DNA from: Helicobacter fennelliae
GTDB taxonomy: Bacteria > Campylobacterota > Campylobacteria > Campylobacterales > Helicobacteraceae
Length of the DNA stretch: 64,000 nucleotides
Assembly: GCF_900451005.1 (NCBI RefSeq)
Contig: NZ_UGIB01000001.1
Span: 1,426,001 to 1,490,000, forward strand
Reading direction: 5' to 3'
The notes below the pieces were generated by a model. The model did not search any database. It worked only from the letters and a program-made list of their open reading frames with translations, and was not told the origin of the DNA. The translations under genes and the position numbers were made by a program. Below, piece by piece: positions 17,648 to 27,095 of the stretch (its first letter is position 1; every line of letters starts with the position of its first letter).

Positions 17648-20476
17648 ATTAAAAAAACATATATATTTATTGGCTGGTGTTTATTATTTATCATACTCAC
17701 ATTGGCGATTATCTTTGGTCAAGAAGGCTCTATGGGCAAATGGGGCAGAGGATTTGCTTCACTCAATTTGATGTGGTTTGGGTATTTGGGATATATTTAT
17801 CTTTTATTGCTGATTTATCCAGCGTATGGAATCTACAAAGATTCTAAAATCTCAAAAACAAGGCTCAAAAATTGTATCGCGATTGTGCTTCTTAGCCTTG
17901 GAATCTTAATGCTACAATACATCGCTTTGCAAAAAGGTGAATTAGGCAAAATCATCACAGAATCTATTTTTGTGTATTTTGGCACTTTTGGCATTTGGCT
18001 AAATATTATTTTGTGTGTATTTATCGGGCTATTTTTGCTTTTTCCGCGCAGTATGATATATCTCAAAACAAAAATCTACACACTCACTCTTAAGCTTTTT
18101 GGCTACCTCAAAGAAAATTTTATCCAAGCGTATTTGTATCTTAAGCCAATCACTTTGCAATATTATCATGCTTTAAAAACCAAATTGCGTTCATTTTTTG
18201 CTTATCTTTCTGCAAATCCTAAATCCACGCATTCACTCAATGCCCCACTCAAAGCCCCATTTTCTCAAAGTCAAAAAGACAGGGGCGATACTTTTCTAAG
18301 CGATACAACAAGCCAAAATCCAAATAACACAAGCAGCGCGCCAAATCCGCAAACTCAAAATCCGCATAATTTTGATGAAAAAAATATCATCATCACCTAC
18401 ACTGATACCCAACAACATCTCCAAAATCTCATCAATCAAGAAAAAAAATACGCCAATATGGTGCGTCTAGTCGGTAAAGATGAAAATGGCGAAGTGCTTG
18501 ATGTCGATCTCAATCTCCTGAAGCAGCGACTCAAAAAGCACGAAGAATCAACCCAAGAGCTAGATTCTGCCCCAAGCCATGCATTTACCAAACTCTCGCC
18601 CACTTCAAGCTCGCTTGAGGATTCTCATATGTTAGATTCTCATGCCACTGATTTGCATGCTATGGATTCTTATGCGATAGATTCTCACTTAGCAGAATCC
18701 AAAACCGCAGAATCTAGCGCTACAAAATCCTCCACACAATCCATTATGGAGCCTCTCATTGTAGATTCTCACATTTCAAAGAATCCAGAATCAAACTCAT
18801 TGGAAAAAAGACAAATAGAAGAGGAACAAAACGCGATATTCAATCCTCATATCAGCCAAATTAGCCAAAAGCAAAACACGCAAGAAATAACTCATATTTT
18901 AGATTCTAGCGCGCAATCTCAAGCACCACAAATATTGCAACAAAGCTCGCAAAATTTACAGAATCCGCAGGATTTGCAAAGCTCGCAAAAAGTCGCAAAA
19001 GTAGCGATTATCAAAGAGCTTGATGAGACAAATATGCTTTTGCAAAGCCTTGAGCAAGGCAGTTTGGAGCAGCCAAAAAACTATATCCTACCGCCACTCT
19101 CTCTCCTTCAAGAAGCGCAGCCACAAAAACTCAACTTCGAGGAAGGCGAGATCGATACCAAAATCCAAAATCTCCTTACAAAACTCAAAGTGTTTAAAAT
19201 CGATGGTGATGTCGTGCGGATTTATTCAGGTCCTGTGGTAACGACTTTTGAGTTCCGCCCTGCCCCAAATGTCAAAGTAAGTCGCATCTCTGGGCTTAGT
19301 GATGATTTGGCAATGGCATTGTGCGCGAGCTCAATTAGAATCCAAGCACCAATTCCCGGAAAAGATGTGATTGGCATTGAGGTCCCAAACTCTGAGAGTC
19401 AGACAATTTATCTAAGAGAGATTTTAGAGAGTGAGGTATTTCAAAACTCATCGTCCCCGCTTGCTTTAGGGCTAGGCAAGGACATCGTAGGCAATCCATT
19501 TGTAACAGATCTCAAAAAGCTTCCTCATCTCCTCATCGCCGGAACAACAGGTAGCGGAAAAAGCGTAGGTGTGAATGCGATGATTCTCTCACTTTTGTAT
19601 CGCAACTCGCCTGATAATCTCAAACTCATTATGATTGATCCCAAAAAAGTAGAATTTAGCCTATATGAAGAGATCCCGCACCTCCTTACGCCTATCATCA
19701 CGGATTCCAAAAAAGCAATCATTGCGCTTGGAAATGTCGCCAAAGAAATGGAGAGGCGATATGAGATTATGAAAGAAATGAAGACAAAAACCATTGATAA
19801 TTACAATGCCAAAGCCAAAGAAGAAGGCAAAGAGATTCTGCCATTTATTGTTGTAATCATTGATGAATTAGCGGATTTGATGATGACAGGTGGCAAAGAC
19901 GCAGAATCCTCTATCATCAGGATCGCGCAAATGGGGCGAGCAGCCGGACTTCATCTCATCGTAGCGACCCAGCGTCCAAGCGTTGATGTCGTTACTGGAC
20001 TTATCAAAACAAACCTCCCAGCAAAAATCGCTTTCAAAGTCGGCTCACGCACGGATTCTCGTGTGATCCTAGATACAGAAGGTGCGCAAAATCTCTTAGG
20101 TCGAGGTGATATGCTTTTTTCTCTTGGCGGTGGAAGCAATATCTTGCGACTTCATGCGCCATGGACGAGTGAAGAAGAGATTGAAAAAATCGTCGAATTT
20201 ATCCGCTCACAGCGAGAAGTAAGCTATGATTCTAGCTTTTTGGCTGATGATGCTCAAACCAGACTTCAAGAAAGCGACTTTGAGCTAAGCGACAGCGGAA
20301 GTTTGCTTGATGAAGCCAAAAAAATGATGCTTATGGATGGCAAAACTTCAATCAGCAATCTTCAGCGCAGACTTGGCATAGGCTACAATAAAGCTGCAAG
20401 CATCGTCGAAGAGCTTGAAAGACAAGGCTTTCTCTCTGCGCCAAATTCAAAGGGTATCAGAGAAATCATAGGATAG
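17648..20476 (+). CDS. ftsK: DNA translocase FtsK, probably with ATT start codon
   Basis: Divisome-anchored motor that clears chromosome DNA from the septum and activates dimer resolution. From the ATT the protein has 942 residues: four membrane helices (to about residue 140), a long low-complexity linker (about 180-490) rich in Ser/Gln/Asp with repeated LDS-H units, then the RecA-like motor with Walker A GTTGSGKSVG (about 631) and Walker B IVVIIDELADLMM (about 734), and a C-terminal winged-helix gamma domain (ISNLQRRLGIGYNKAASIVE). A TTG at 17702 is the first conventional start, but it removes most of helix 1 (YIFIGWCLLFIILTLAIIFG). The ATT has AAGGA 6 bases upstream. Linker DNA carries several AGATTCT heptamers. 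Confidence 0.93.
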   Translation: MKKTYIFIGWCLLFIILTLAIIFGQEGSMGKWGRGFASLNLMWFGYLGYIYLLLLIYPAYGIYKDSKISKTRLKNCIAIVLLSLGILMLQYIALQKGELGKIITESIFVYFGTFGIWLNIILCVFIGLFLLFPRSMIYLKTKIYTLTLKLFGYLKENFIQAYLYLKPITLQYYHALKTKLRSFFAYLSANPKSTHSLNAPLKAPFSQSQKDRGDTFLSDTTSQNPNNTSSAPNPQTQNPHNFDEKNIIITYTDTQQHLQNLINQEKKYANMVRLVGKDENGEVLDVDLNLLKQRLKKHEESTQELDSAPSHAFTKLSPTSSSLEDSHMLDSHATDLHAMDSYAIDSHLAESKTAESSATKSSTQSIMEPLIVDSHISKNPESNSLEKRQIEEEQNAIFNPHISQISQKQNTQEITHILDSSAQSQAPQILQQSSQNLQNPQDLQSSQKVAKVAIIKELDETNMLLQSLEQGSLEQPKNYILPPLSLLQEAQPQKLNFEEGEIDTKIQNLLTKLKVFKIDGDVVRIYSGPVVTTFEFRPAPNVKVSRISGLSDDLAMALCASSIRIQAPIPGKDVIGIEVPNSESQTIYLREILESEVFQNSSSPLALGLGKDIVGNPFVTDLKKLPHLLIAGTTGSGKSVGVNAMILSLLYRNSPDNLKLIMIDPKKVEFSLYEEIPHLLTPIITDSKKAIIALGNVAKEMERRYEIMKEMKTKTIDNYNAKAKEEGKEILPFIVVIIDELADLMMTGGKDAESSIIRIAQMGRAAGLHLIVATQRPSVDVVTGLIKTNLPAKIAFKVGSRTDSRVILDTEGAQNLLGRGDMLFSLGGGSNILRLHAPWTSEEEIEKIVEFIRSQREVSYDSSFLADDAQTRLQESDFELSDSGSLLDEAKKMMLMDGKTSISNLQRRLGIGYNKAASIVEELERQGFLSAPNSKGIREIIG

Positions 20477-20517
20477 CCAAAAATAAATCTGCTAGCTTAA
20501 ATTATTTATAATCTAAT

Positions 20518-20720
20518 TTCCATGAGAGCTAAATCCTCTCTTTTTTGTATATTTCAGGGAGTTTGAAATTTTTAGCCTGCAAACCTACAATGAACGCTTA
20601 ATGTTACACTTTTTTGTGTTTTTGCTTGCCTAAAAATTTCTATACAACCCTGACTAAATCTGCCTAAAAATAGAGGATTTCTTAATGCTTGCTTTGTGTT
20701 TGCATAGATTCTAGAATCTA
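20518..20720 (+). repeat. Nested-palindrome dispersed repeat, copy R3 (best folded copy)
   Basis: The outer pair 20531-20545 and 20666-20680 (AAATCCTCTCTTTTT against AAAAATAGAGGATTT) matches at 14 of 15 positions. The inner pair 20555-20575 and 20630-20652 gives CAGGG/CCCTG plus GAAATTTTTAG/CTAAAAATTTC, 16 perfect base pairs with an internal loop. The 54-base apical segment has a small ACAC...GTGT hairpin. It lies between the convergent ends of ftsK and the 20874 gene; the 20477-20873 gap holds only this and a REP-like unit at 20733-20768. Confidence 0.85.
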
Positions 20721-20732
20721 AAAATCAAAAAA

Positions 20733-20768
20733 TGGATTGCCACGCAAGGCTTGCCTGCTTGCAATGAT
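20733..20768. repeat. REP-like hairpin
   Basis: GGATTGCCACGCAAGGC...GCTTGCAATGA: the reverse-orientation form of the REP-like unit, with a CAAG/CTTG centre. Confidence 0.7.
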
Positions 20769-20873
20769 AAATGAGAATCTAGATTCTGCTTTTTATTATC
20801 TTTTATTTCTGCTATTTTGGCAATTTTTTACATTGAGCGGTTTTATCATTTTTGCTTATTTTGGTATTTTGTC

Positions 20874-21353
20874 TTACCATTTTTCGCCAATGCCAATAAG
20901 CAAGCAGCGATTCACTAATGGCACAGCGCATAGCGCATAAAACTCCCTACTCTCGCCTATTGTGAGTAAATCACTCAAATAGCGACCATCAAAATTAAGA
21001 TATATTTTTTGGGCTTTTTTATCTTTGGTATCTTGCGCCAAAATAGCATGCACGCTCACTCCTCCTAGCTCGCTATATGTAGGCTTGGATTGCAAAATCC
21101 CACGAAAAAATATCAATGGCTTTTTGATATTTTTGCGCTCATTTGGCGACATTTGTTTGTAGATTTTGTAATCAACAAGCTCATACCCACGAAAGCGCAA
21201 ATAGTTTTTTTGCAACGATCTTTGTATGATAATGCGATGAGATTCTTCCAAATTCTCCTTAAACAAATCCAAAAAATCATTTGCATCGGGCAAATCTTTG
21301 GATTCTGCGCCAATTTGACTAATAAGACATAATATGAAGAGTAATTTTTTCAT
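20874..21353 (-). CDS. Small secreted protein of unknown function
   Basis: A 159-residue protein with a clear signal peptide (MKKLLFILCLISQIGA, cleavage before ESKD). The mature part is mixed alpha/beta with no motif I recognise; it includes FRGYELVDYKIYKQ and KIYLNFDGRYLSDLL and ends in a Cys pair region (YALCAVPLVNRCLLIGIG), which may form a periplasmic disulfide. Its start overlaps the stop of the DedA gene (ATGA), so the two are one operon. A periplasmic location is inferred from the signal. Confidence 0.75.
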   Translation of the reverse strand: MKKLLFILCLISQIGAESKDLPDANDFLDLFKENLEESHRIIIQRSLQKNYLRFRGYELVDYKIYKQMSPNERKNIKKPLIFFRGILQSKPTYSELGGVSVHAILAQDTKDKKAQKIYLNFDGRYLSDLLTIGESREFYALCAVPLVNRCLLIGIGEKW

Positions 21354-21922
21354 TTGGGCTTTGCGACTTGATTAAGCCACACAACAAACCCAATAATCAC
21401 CACAAAAACGCCAAAAACAACCATATAGGAGTATTGACCATATTTATCGATAAATATCTCGATAAATTTTGAGCTATAAAACGCCACAATCCCAAGACTT
21501 GCCGCCCACACAAAGCACGCGATAAAATTTAGCACCATAAATCGCTTGATATTGTATCGACTTACGCCAATAGCCGCTGGAACGAGGAATTTAATGCCAT
21601 ATAAATATTTATTGATCAAAATCAAAATCGAGCCATATTTTTTGAGCCAAATATGCATAAGGGCGATTTTTCTGCGATGTTTGTTGAGGTATTTTAAAAA
21701 GTCTTTTTTCTGATAACGCACCAAATACACAAGCAACGAGCTTCCGACAAAATTCCCCATTGCTGCCACCACAATGCTTAAGCCGATATTCATACTTCCT
21801 AACGCACTCAAAACCCCAGCAGCAACAATCCCCACATAACCGCTCCCCATACAATACAAAAATAAAATAACATACCCCCAAGTCTCAAAGGAATCTCTAA
21901 ATGTCTCAACCATTGCATTCAT
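21350..21922 (-). CDS. DedA-family membrane protein
   Basis: A 190-residue inner-membrane protein of the DedA/SNARE-associated (VTT) superfamily, whose members are linked to lipid-carrier recycling and membrane homeostasis. It has about five hydrophobic segments; family features are a Gly-rich re-entrant region (GSGYVGIVAAGVLSALG) and KYGSILILINKYLYGIKFLVPAAIGV, which corresponds to the conserved ...R(F)xPxxR/G segment. It overlaps the next gene by 4 bases (ATGA). The exact substrate is unknown. Confidence 0.85.
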   Translation of the reverse strand: MNAMVETFRDSFETWGYVILFLYCMGSGYVGIVAAGVLSALGSMNIGLSIVVAAMGNFVGSSLLVYLVRYQKKDFLKYLNKHRRKIALMHIWLKKYGSILILINKYLYGIKFLVPAAIGVSRYNIKRFMVLNFIACFVWAASLGIVAFYSSKFIEIFIDKYGQYSYMVVFGVFVVIIGFVVWLNQVAKPK

Positions 21923-21970
21923 ATTCTGCCTTTTTTTGGATTTTACTTATTCAAAAAATGATAATTATAC

Positions 21971-22606
21971 CTAAAAATGAGTATTTAACTCCATTACAAA
22001 CTCAAATAAATAATATGCCACAAAACACATAATCATACCCGTAACACAATCCAAAATCCTAAAAGCATAGCGACTTTGAAACAATGGAAGCAAGATCCTC
22101 ACCCCATAGCCAATGCCAAAATACCACAAAAACGAGACACTCAATAATCCGAGCAAAAATAAAGATTTCTCTACCGCACCCAATGTCGCTGCAACCCCAC
22201 CAATAATCACGAAAGTATCAAGATAGAAATTTGGATTAAGTAATGTAAGCGCAAATGTTGCAAGAATCGTTTTTTTGAGCGTGAGGGTGAATTGTGCGTG
22301 GTGGAGATTAAGATTTTTTGTTTTGGGTGCTATTGCGTTTTTGAAAGACAAAAATGCATAAAAAAGCAAAAACAAGATTCCAATCACGCCGATGACAAGA
22401 TGAATAAGTTTGTTTTTTTGTAGCATTGCGCCAATCCCATAAACGCTAATCCCCATTACCACAATATCACACAGCAAGCACACGCAAATCACAGCAAAAA
22501 TATGGTTTTTTAACAATCCTTGACGAATCACAAAGGCATTTTGAGGACCAATGGCAATAATCAAACTCGCACCTAGCGCAAAACCCCTTACAAATATCCC
22601 AAACAT
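21971..22606 (-). CDS. LysE/ArgO-type amino-acid exporter
   Basis: A 211-residue inner-membrane protein of the LysE superfamily, exporting basic amino acids in characterised members. It starts with the family block GFALGASLIIAIGPQNAFVIRQG, matching the ArgO signature (GPQNxFV), and has about six membrane helices; FALTLLNPNFYLDTFVIIGG matches the second signature (NPxxxLDT). It lies behind the DedA gene (48-base gap) on the same strand but in separate order. Arginine or lysine as substrate is inference. Confidence 0.88.
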   Translation of the reverse strand: MFGIFVRGFALGASLIIAIGPQNAFVIRQGLLKNHIFAVICVCLLCDIVVMGISVYGIGAMLQKNKLIHLVIGVIGILFLLFYAFLSFKNAIAPKTKNLNLHHAQFTLTLKKTILATFALTLLNPNFYLDTFVIIGGVAATLGAVEKSLFLLGLLSVSFLWYFGIGYGVRILLPLFQSRYAFRILDCVTGMIMCFVAYYLFEFVMELNTHF

Positions 22607-22825
22607 TCTTTATCCTTAAATCTATCAGAATCTAAAATCTTAAAACCCTGCTATTGTAAGCCACACAAAACAACCAAAAATCTTAGAATTTCATTTTAAT
22701 GTATTTAGATTCTAGAATCTACTTTATTTGCAACCTTTAGCCTTACGCCTAATTTGCTCATTTAACTTACCTTACGCTTTGTTTGTTACAGTATGATTTC
22801 TTGATTAATAATGTAAGGACACATT

Positions 22826-24772
22826 ATGCAACGTAGAGGTTTTTTGAATGGAATGGCTTTAGGTATCGTTGCGACACTCTCGCCATCAAATGTTCTTTTT
22901 GGTAATACAAAATCACCCAATACCACTCACCCCATACATGCAAAATTTTATCAAGACTCAGCCTATCCGCCCTCACTTCTTGGACTGCGAGGAAGCGATA
23001 ATGCAAGCTATGCAAGCGCACATTTACTCCGTGATGGCAAAAAGTTTGAGCTTGAAAATATCCCTGTGAGCGAAGAGTATGATTTGGTTGTCGTTGGAAG
23101 TGGCATAAGCGGGCTAAGTGCTGCTTGTCTTTACAAAGAAAAACACCAAAACGCTAGAATCTTGATTTTGGATAATCATGATGACTTTGGCGGACATGCA
23201 AGACGCAATGAATTTATATTTGAATACAATGGAACGCATTATAAAATCTTAAGCTATGGTGGAAGCGAGAGTTTGCAATCTCCAAAAAGCCTGTATTCTA
23301 AAGAAGTTGTAGATTTTTTGGAGCGATTTGGATTAGGGATTGATAATCTTGCAAAAGGATTTGATGTAGGATTTTATCAGCGCAAGGGGTTAAAAAGAGG
23401 TGTGTATTTTGATAAAACTATCTTTGGAGAGCACAAAATAATCGTAGGTAACCCTTCAAAAATGGTTAGTGATGATGTGCCACAAGAGCTCCACAATACA
23501 ATCTCATTCAAAGATTTTGTTAATCAATTTCCACTCTCTGCTCAAGATAAAAAACTCTTGCGACAACTTTTTGAATCACCAAAAGATTATCTTGCTAAAC
23601 TCACCAAAGCACAAAAGCAAACATACCTTGAAAAAACAAGTTATTTGGAGTTTTTGGAGACAAAAGTCGGGCTTTCCAAACAAGCACTCAAATATTTTGA
23701 TGGCATAAGCGATGATTTTAGTGCATTAGGCATTGATGCGATTAGCTGCGAGGAAGCACGAGAATCTTTTTTGCCCGGATTTAGCAATCTTGGCTTAGAT
23801 GATGAGGATTTGGTTTATGGAGATTTGTATATTCATCATGCCCCTGATGGCAATGCAACAATCGCTAGACTTTTAGTCAAATATCTTATCCCGCAAGTCG
23901 CCCCAAACGCAAAGCAGAATCTAAATGACATTATCTTGGCTCAATTTGATTATTCAAAGCTTGATCCTGCCAATATATCCAAACACTTTACGCCTACATC
24001 AGAGCACAATGTGCGCTTAAGACTCAAAAGCACAGCAATACATGTCATAGATTCTCAAAATAGCGCGCAAGTGTGCTATATCAAAGATAATGCCCTGCAT
24101 AAAGTGCAAGCCAAAAAAGTCATCATGGCAAATTATAATAGCATGATCCCCTACATTATCCCCTCACTGCCACAAGCGCAAAAAGAAGCATTAAGCCAAA
24201 ATGTCAAAACGCCATTATTATACGCACGAGTGATTTTGCGCGATTGGCAAAGCTTTATGAAGCTTGGTGTTTATGATTTTTATGCGCCTTCAATGCCCTT
24301 TGTGCGCGTAAGCCTTGACTATCCTGTAAATCTTGGTGGCTATCATCACCCCATAAATCCAAATCAGCCAATCTGTATCAATATGATCTGCTCGCCTGTG
24401 GCATTAGCAAGAAGAAATATGGATTTGCGCGGAATGAATGCAAGAGATCAAGCAAGAGTAGCGCGACATTTGCTCCATGATATGAGTTTTGCAAGCATAG
24501 AGGAGATGATGCGATCGCAGTTGCAAGCTATGCTAGGTAATTATGGGTTCAAACAAGATGATATTTTAGCTATCACACTCAATCGCTGGGCGCACTGCTA
24601 TTCATATAGCTTTAATCCGCTCTTTGATGACAAAGATGAGTTTGAACGCACAATGACGCTTGCTAGAAAGCCATTTGGTAATATCGCGATTGCAAATTCA
24701 GATTCTGGATATGGAGCATATATCCATACTGCCATAGAGCAAGCTATGCGCGCTGTCCAAGAAATATCATAA
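22826..24772 (+). CDS. Tat-exported FAD-dependent oxidoreductase (spermidine dehydrogenase-like)
   Basis: A 648-residue flavoprotein. The N-terminus MQRRGFLNGMALG is a twin-arginine signal, so the folded enzyme is probably exported to the periplasm. A Rossmann FAD site follows (DLVVVGSGISGLSAA, about 86-100), then ILILDNHDDFGGHARRNEF, a block I associate with a proteobacterial family that includes spermidine dehydrogenase SpdH. The C-terminus has the GYGAYIHTAIEQAMRAV cofactor-closing motif. TAAGGA precedes the ATG. No cytochrome or transporter partner is next to it. Oxidoreductase with FAD: confident; substrate: not determined. Confidence 0.82.
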   Translation: MQRRGFLNGMALGIVATLSPSNVLFGNTKSPNTTHPIHAKFYQDSAYPPSLLGLRGSDNASYASAHLLRDGKKFELENIPVSEEYDLVVVGSGISGLSAACLYKEKHQNARILILDNHDDFGGHARRNEFIFEYNGTHYKILSYGGSESLQSPKSLYSKEVVDFLERFGLGIDNLAKGFDVGFYQRKGLKRGVYFDKTIFGEHKIIVGNPSKMVSDDVPQELHNTISFKDFVNQFPLSAQDKKLLRQLFESPKDYLAKLTKAQKQTYLEKTSYLEFLETKVGLSKQALKYFDGISDDFSALGIDAISCEEARESFLPGFSNLGLDDEDLVYGDLYIHHAPDGNATIARLLVKYLIPQVAPNAKQNLNDIILAQFDYSKLDPANISKHFTPTSEHNVRLRLKSTAIHVIDSQNSAQVCYIKDNALHKVQAKKVIMANYNSMIPYIIPSLPQAQKEALSQNVKTPLLYARVILRDWQSFMKLGVYDFYAPSMPFVRVSLDYPVNLGGYHHPINPNQPICINMICSPVALARRNMDLRGMNARDQARVARHLLHDMSFASIEEMMRSQLQAMLGNYGFKQDDILAITLNRWAHCYSYSFNPLFDDKDEFERTMTLARKPFGNIAIANSDSGYGAYIHTAIEQAMRAVQEIS

Positions 24773-24907
24773 AAATATCTCATAAAGAGATCATAAAATA
24801 TCACAAAACATCATAATAAGATTATGATAAAATACCGCGATAAACGCTATAAAGCAAACAACAAATACTATTAGAGTTTAAATAAGAATCTAAATGAGAA
24901 TCCAACA

Positions 24908-25492
24908 ATGAATACCACAATACACAAAACAATGATCCATCAAAGTAGCTTCATCGATGAGAGAGTAACAATCGGTGAAAGTGTGCGTGTTTGGCATTTT
25001 TGCCATATTTTGAGCGGATCGATTATAGGTGATTGTGTGAATATCGGGCAAAATTGTATGATAGGACCAAATGTAATAATTGGCTGTGGGTGCAAAATCC
25101 AAAACAATGTCAGCATATATGAGGGTGTAAAACTAGAAGAAGATGTGTTTGTAGGTCCTAGCGTGGTGTTTAGCAATGTCATCAATCCACGTGCATTTAT
25201 CGTGCGCAAACATCAATACAAGCCTACACTACTCAAAAGAGGCTGCTCAATTGGCGCAAATGCAACCATTGTCTGTGGTGTTGAAATCGGAGAGTATGCG
25301 TTCATAGGTGCTGGCGCGGTGATTACAAAAGATGTGAAAAATTTTGCTCTTATGGTTGGAAATCCTGCGCGACAAATTGGCTGGGTGGATAAAGCGGGTA
25401 TAAGATTAGAATTTGATGAGAGACACAGAGCGCAAAGTGCGTATGATGGAAGCATATATGTGTATAAAGATGAGGCTGTATATCTGCTATGA
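24908..25492 (+). CDS. Left-handed beta-helix N-acetyltransferase (WbpD/QdtC-like)
   Basis: A 194-residue hexapeptide-repeat acyltransferase, probably acetylating the 3-amino group of a nucleotide-activated sugar for surface polysaccharide. Repeats such as IGDCVNIGQNCMIGPNVIIG and IGANATIVCGVEIG build the beta-helix; VVFSNVINPRAFIVRK includes the family N-acetylation loop, and GAGAVITKDVKNFALMVGNPAR is the standard ending. It overlaps the following dehydrogenase gene by 4 bases (ATGA). WbpD and QdtC differ mainly in donor sugar; the dehydrogenase neighbour favours a uronic acid product. Confidence 0.85.
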   Translation: MNTTIHKTMIHQSSFIDERVTIGESVRVWHFCHILSGSIIGDCVNIGQNCMIGPNVIIGCGCKIQNNVSIYEGVKLEEDVFVGPSVVFSNVINPRAFIVRKHQYKPTLLKRGCSIGANATIVCGVEIGEYAFIGAGAVITKDVKNFALMVGNPARQIGWVDKAGIRLEFDERHRAQSAYDGSIYVYKDEAVYLL

Positions 25493-26835
25493 AACCAAAA
25501 AATCCAAAATCTGCCCATACAAGCAATATAAAAAACACTCATCAAGCAAATCACCAAATAAATCACCAAATAGACAATGCCACAAATAGCGCGCGTACTG
25601 CAGAATCCATAGATTCTATTCGTATCGCTGTTTTGGGGCTAGGATATGTTGGATTGCCTTTGTGTTTGGAATTTGGCAAAAAATATCGCACCATAGGATT
25701 TGATACAAACCCTCAAAGAATCGCCGAACTTCAAGAGCATATAGACAAAACGACTCAATGCCAACCCAACGATTTTTTAGATTCTGTATATGTGGTATTT
25801 TCAAGCGATACAAAGGCACTCAAATACGCAAACTTCTATATCATCGCTGTGCCAACCCCAATCCACAACGACAAAACTCCTGATATTTCATTTTTGCTTC
25901 AAGCCTGTGAGATCGTAGGCAATGTGCTACAAAAAGATGATATTGTCATTTTTGAATCCACAACCTACCCTACTTGCACGATGAATGATTGCGTCCCTGT
26001 GCTTGAGCGCGTAAGCTCTTTGAAGCTAAATTGCGACTTTTTTGTGGGGTATTCACCTGAGCGGATAAATCCAAGCGATACCTTGCATACCCTCACAACC
26101 ATAAAAAAAATCACCTCTGGCTCTACTCCGCTTATCGCGCAAAAAATAGATTCTCTCTATGCATCAATCATTTCTGCTGGAACATTGTGCGTCTCAAGTA
26201 TCGAAGTAGCCGAAGCGACAAAAGTCATAGAAAACGCCCAGCGCGATATAAATATCGCGTTTGTCAATGAGATGTATATTTTGCTTGATAAGCTTGGAAT
26301 CGATATTTTTGAGGTTTTGCAAGCAGCGCAGACAAAGTGGAATTTTATGCCATTTTATCCCGGGCTTGTTGGCGGGCATTGTATCAGTGTCGATCCTTAC
26401 TATCTCTCACATATCGCCCAAAAAATAGGCTATGAGACAAAAATCATCTCCGCAGGAAGAATGATAAATAACACAATGTCAAGCGTATTTGCCCAACAAC
26501 TCCTCAAAAAAATGGCTCAAGCCAAAATCGAGATTTTAGATTCTGATGTGCTTGTCGTAGGTGTTGCGTTTAAAAAAGATTGCCCTGATATACGAAACTC
26601 AAAAGTGCCTGAAGTCGTGCGTGAGCTTGCAAGCTTTGGCTGCAATGTCAGCGTGTGTGATCCATTAGTCGATAAAAACGAAGTCAAAAAGGCATACAAT
26701 ATAGAGCTTTTAGATTTGCAGGATTTGCAAAGATATGATGGAATCTTGATTGTGCTTTGTCATAGCATATTAGAATCGTATGATTTTTTGGCATTGCTGA
26801 AAAAAAATGGCGTGATTTTTGCAATAAATCCTTGA
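25489..26835 (+). CDS. Nucleotide-sugar 6-dehydrogenase (WbpO/TviB/CapL group)
   Basis: Oxidises C6 of a UDP-N-acetylhexosamine to the uronic acid with two NAD+. The core (about residues 44-448) has the Rossmann site VLGLGYVGLPLCLEFG, the ESTTYPTC block, the VEVAEATKVIENAQRD central helix, and the active-site loop GLVGGHCISVDPYYL with catalytic Cys. VGGHC-(I)-x-VDPYYL matches the WbpO/TviB group better than WbpA. Residues 1-43 are an Asn/His/Gln-rich low-complexity extension (NIKNTHQANHQINHQID) absent from the family. The aminotransferase and oxidase normally needed for a WbpD pathway are not in this window. Confidence 0.88.
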   Translation: MKPKNPKSAHTSNIKNTHQANHQINHQIDNATNSARTAESIDSIRIAVLGLGYVGLPLCLEFGKKYRTIGFDTNPQRIAELQEHIDKTTQCQPNDFLDSVYVVFSSDTKALKYANFYIIAVPTPIHNDKTPDISFLLQACEIVGNVLQKDDIVIFESTTYPTCTMNDCVPVLERVSSLKLNCDFFVGYSPERINPSDTLHTLTTIKKITSGSTPLIAQKIDSLYASIISAGTLCVSSIEVAEATKVIENAQRDINIAFVNEMYILLDKLGIDIFEVLQAAQTKWNFMPFYPGLVGGHCISVDPYYLSHIAQKIGYETKIISAGRMINNTMSSVFAQQLLKKMAQAKIEILDSDVLVVGVAFKKDCPDIRNSKVPEVVRELASFGCNVSVCDPLVDKNEVKKAYNIELLDLQDLQRYDGILIVLCHSILESYDFLALLKKNGVIFAINP

Positions 26836-26860
26836 CTTTATTGTGATTTTTTCGTAAAAT
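26832..26860 (+). promoter_or_regulatory. Sigma70-type promoter of tRNA-Asn
   Basis: TTGACT (26832-26837) and TAAAAT (26855-26860) are 17 bases apart, the ideal spacing. The -35 box overlaps the stop codon of the upstream dehydrogenase gene (TGA at 26833-26835). The start would be near 26867, about 30 bases before the tRNA. Confidence 0.7.
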
Positions 26861-26898
26861 CTCGGTTTTATTAGCACATACTCCTAAGCTAAATAGAT

Positions 26899-26973
26899 TC
26901 CGGATTAGCTCAGCGGTAGAGTAGGCGGCTGTTAACCGCTTGGTCGCAGGTTCGAATCCTGCATCCGGAGCCA
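26899..26973 (+). tRNA. tRNA-Asn (anticodon GTT), CCA encoded
   Basis: Folds as a standard cloverleaf: acceptor TCCGGAT pairs with ATCCGGA, D arm GCTC...GAGT, anticodon loop CTGTTAA (GTT, reads AAC/AAU), T arm GCAGG-TTCGAAT-CCTGC, discriminator G and encoded CCA. No variable-arm oddity. It lies directly after the nucleotide-sugar gene pair. Confidence 0.97.
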
Positions 26974-27060
26974 CTTCAATTTACTTTTTATATCAGTTTA
27001 GATTCTCTTTTTTATTTGCTAAATCCTCTTAATTTTCTCAATATTTTTTATAGAATCAAG

Positions 27061-27066
27061 TATAAT
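27061..27066 (+). promoter_or_regulatory. Probable -10 box of the NADH dehydrogenase-like gene
   Basis: AAGTATAATGCC contains TATAAT 30 bases before the preferred ATG at 27096; no clear -35. Confidence 0.5.
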
Positions 27067-27095
27067 GCCCTTAAAGTTTTTCTAAGGAGATGATT

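Noticed and set aside
26684-26974. Minus-strand open frame covering tRNA-Asn
   Set aside because: It lies opposite a clear tRNA and the end of the dehydrogenase gene; such frames are common artefacts.
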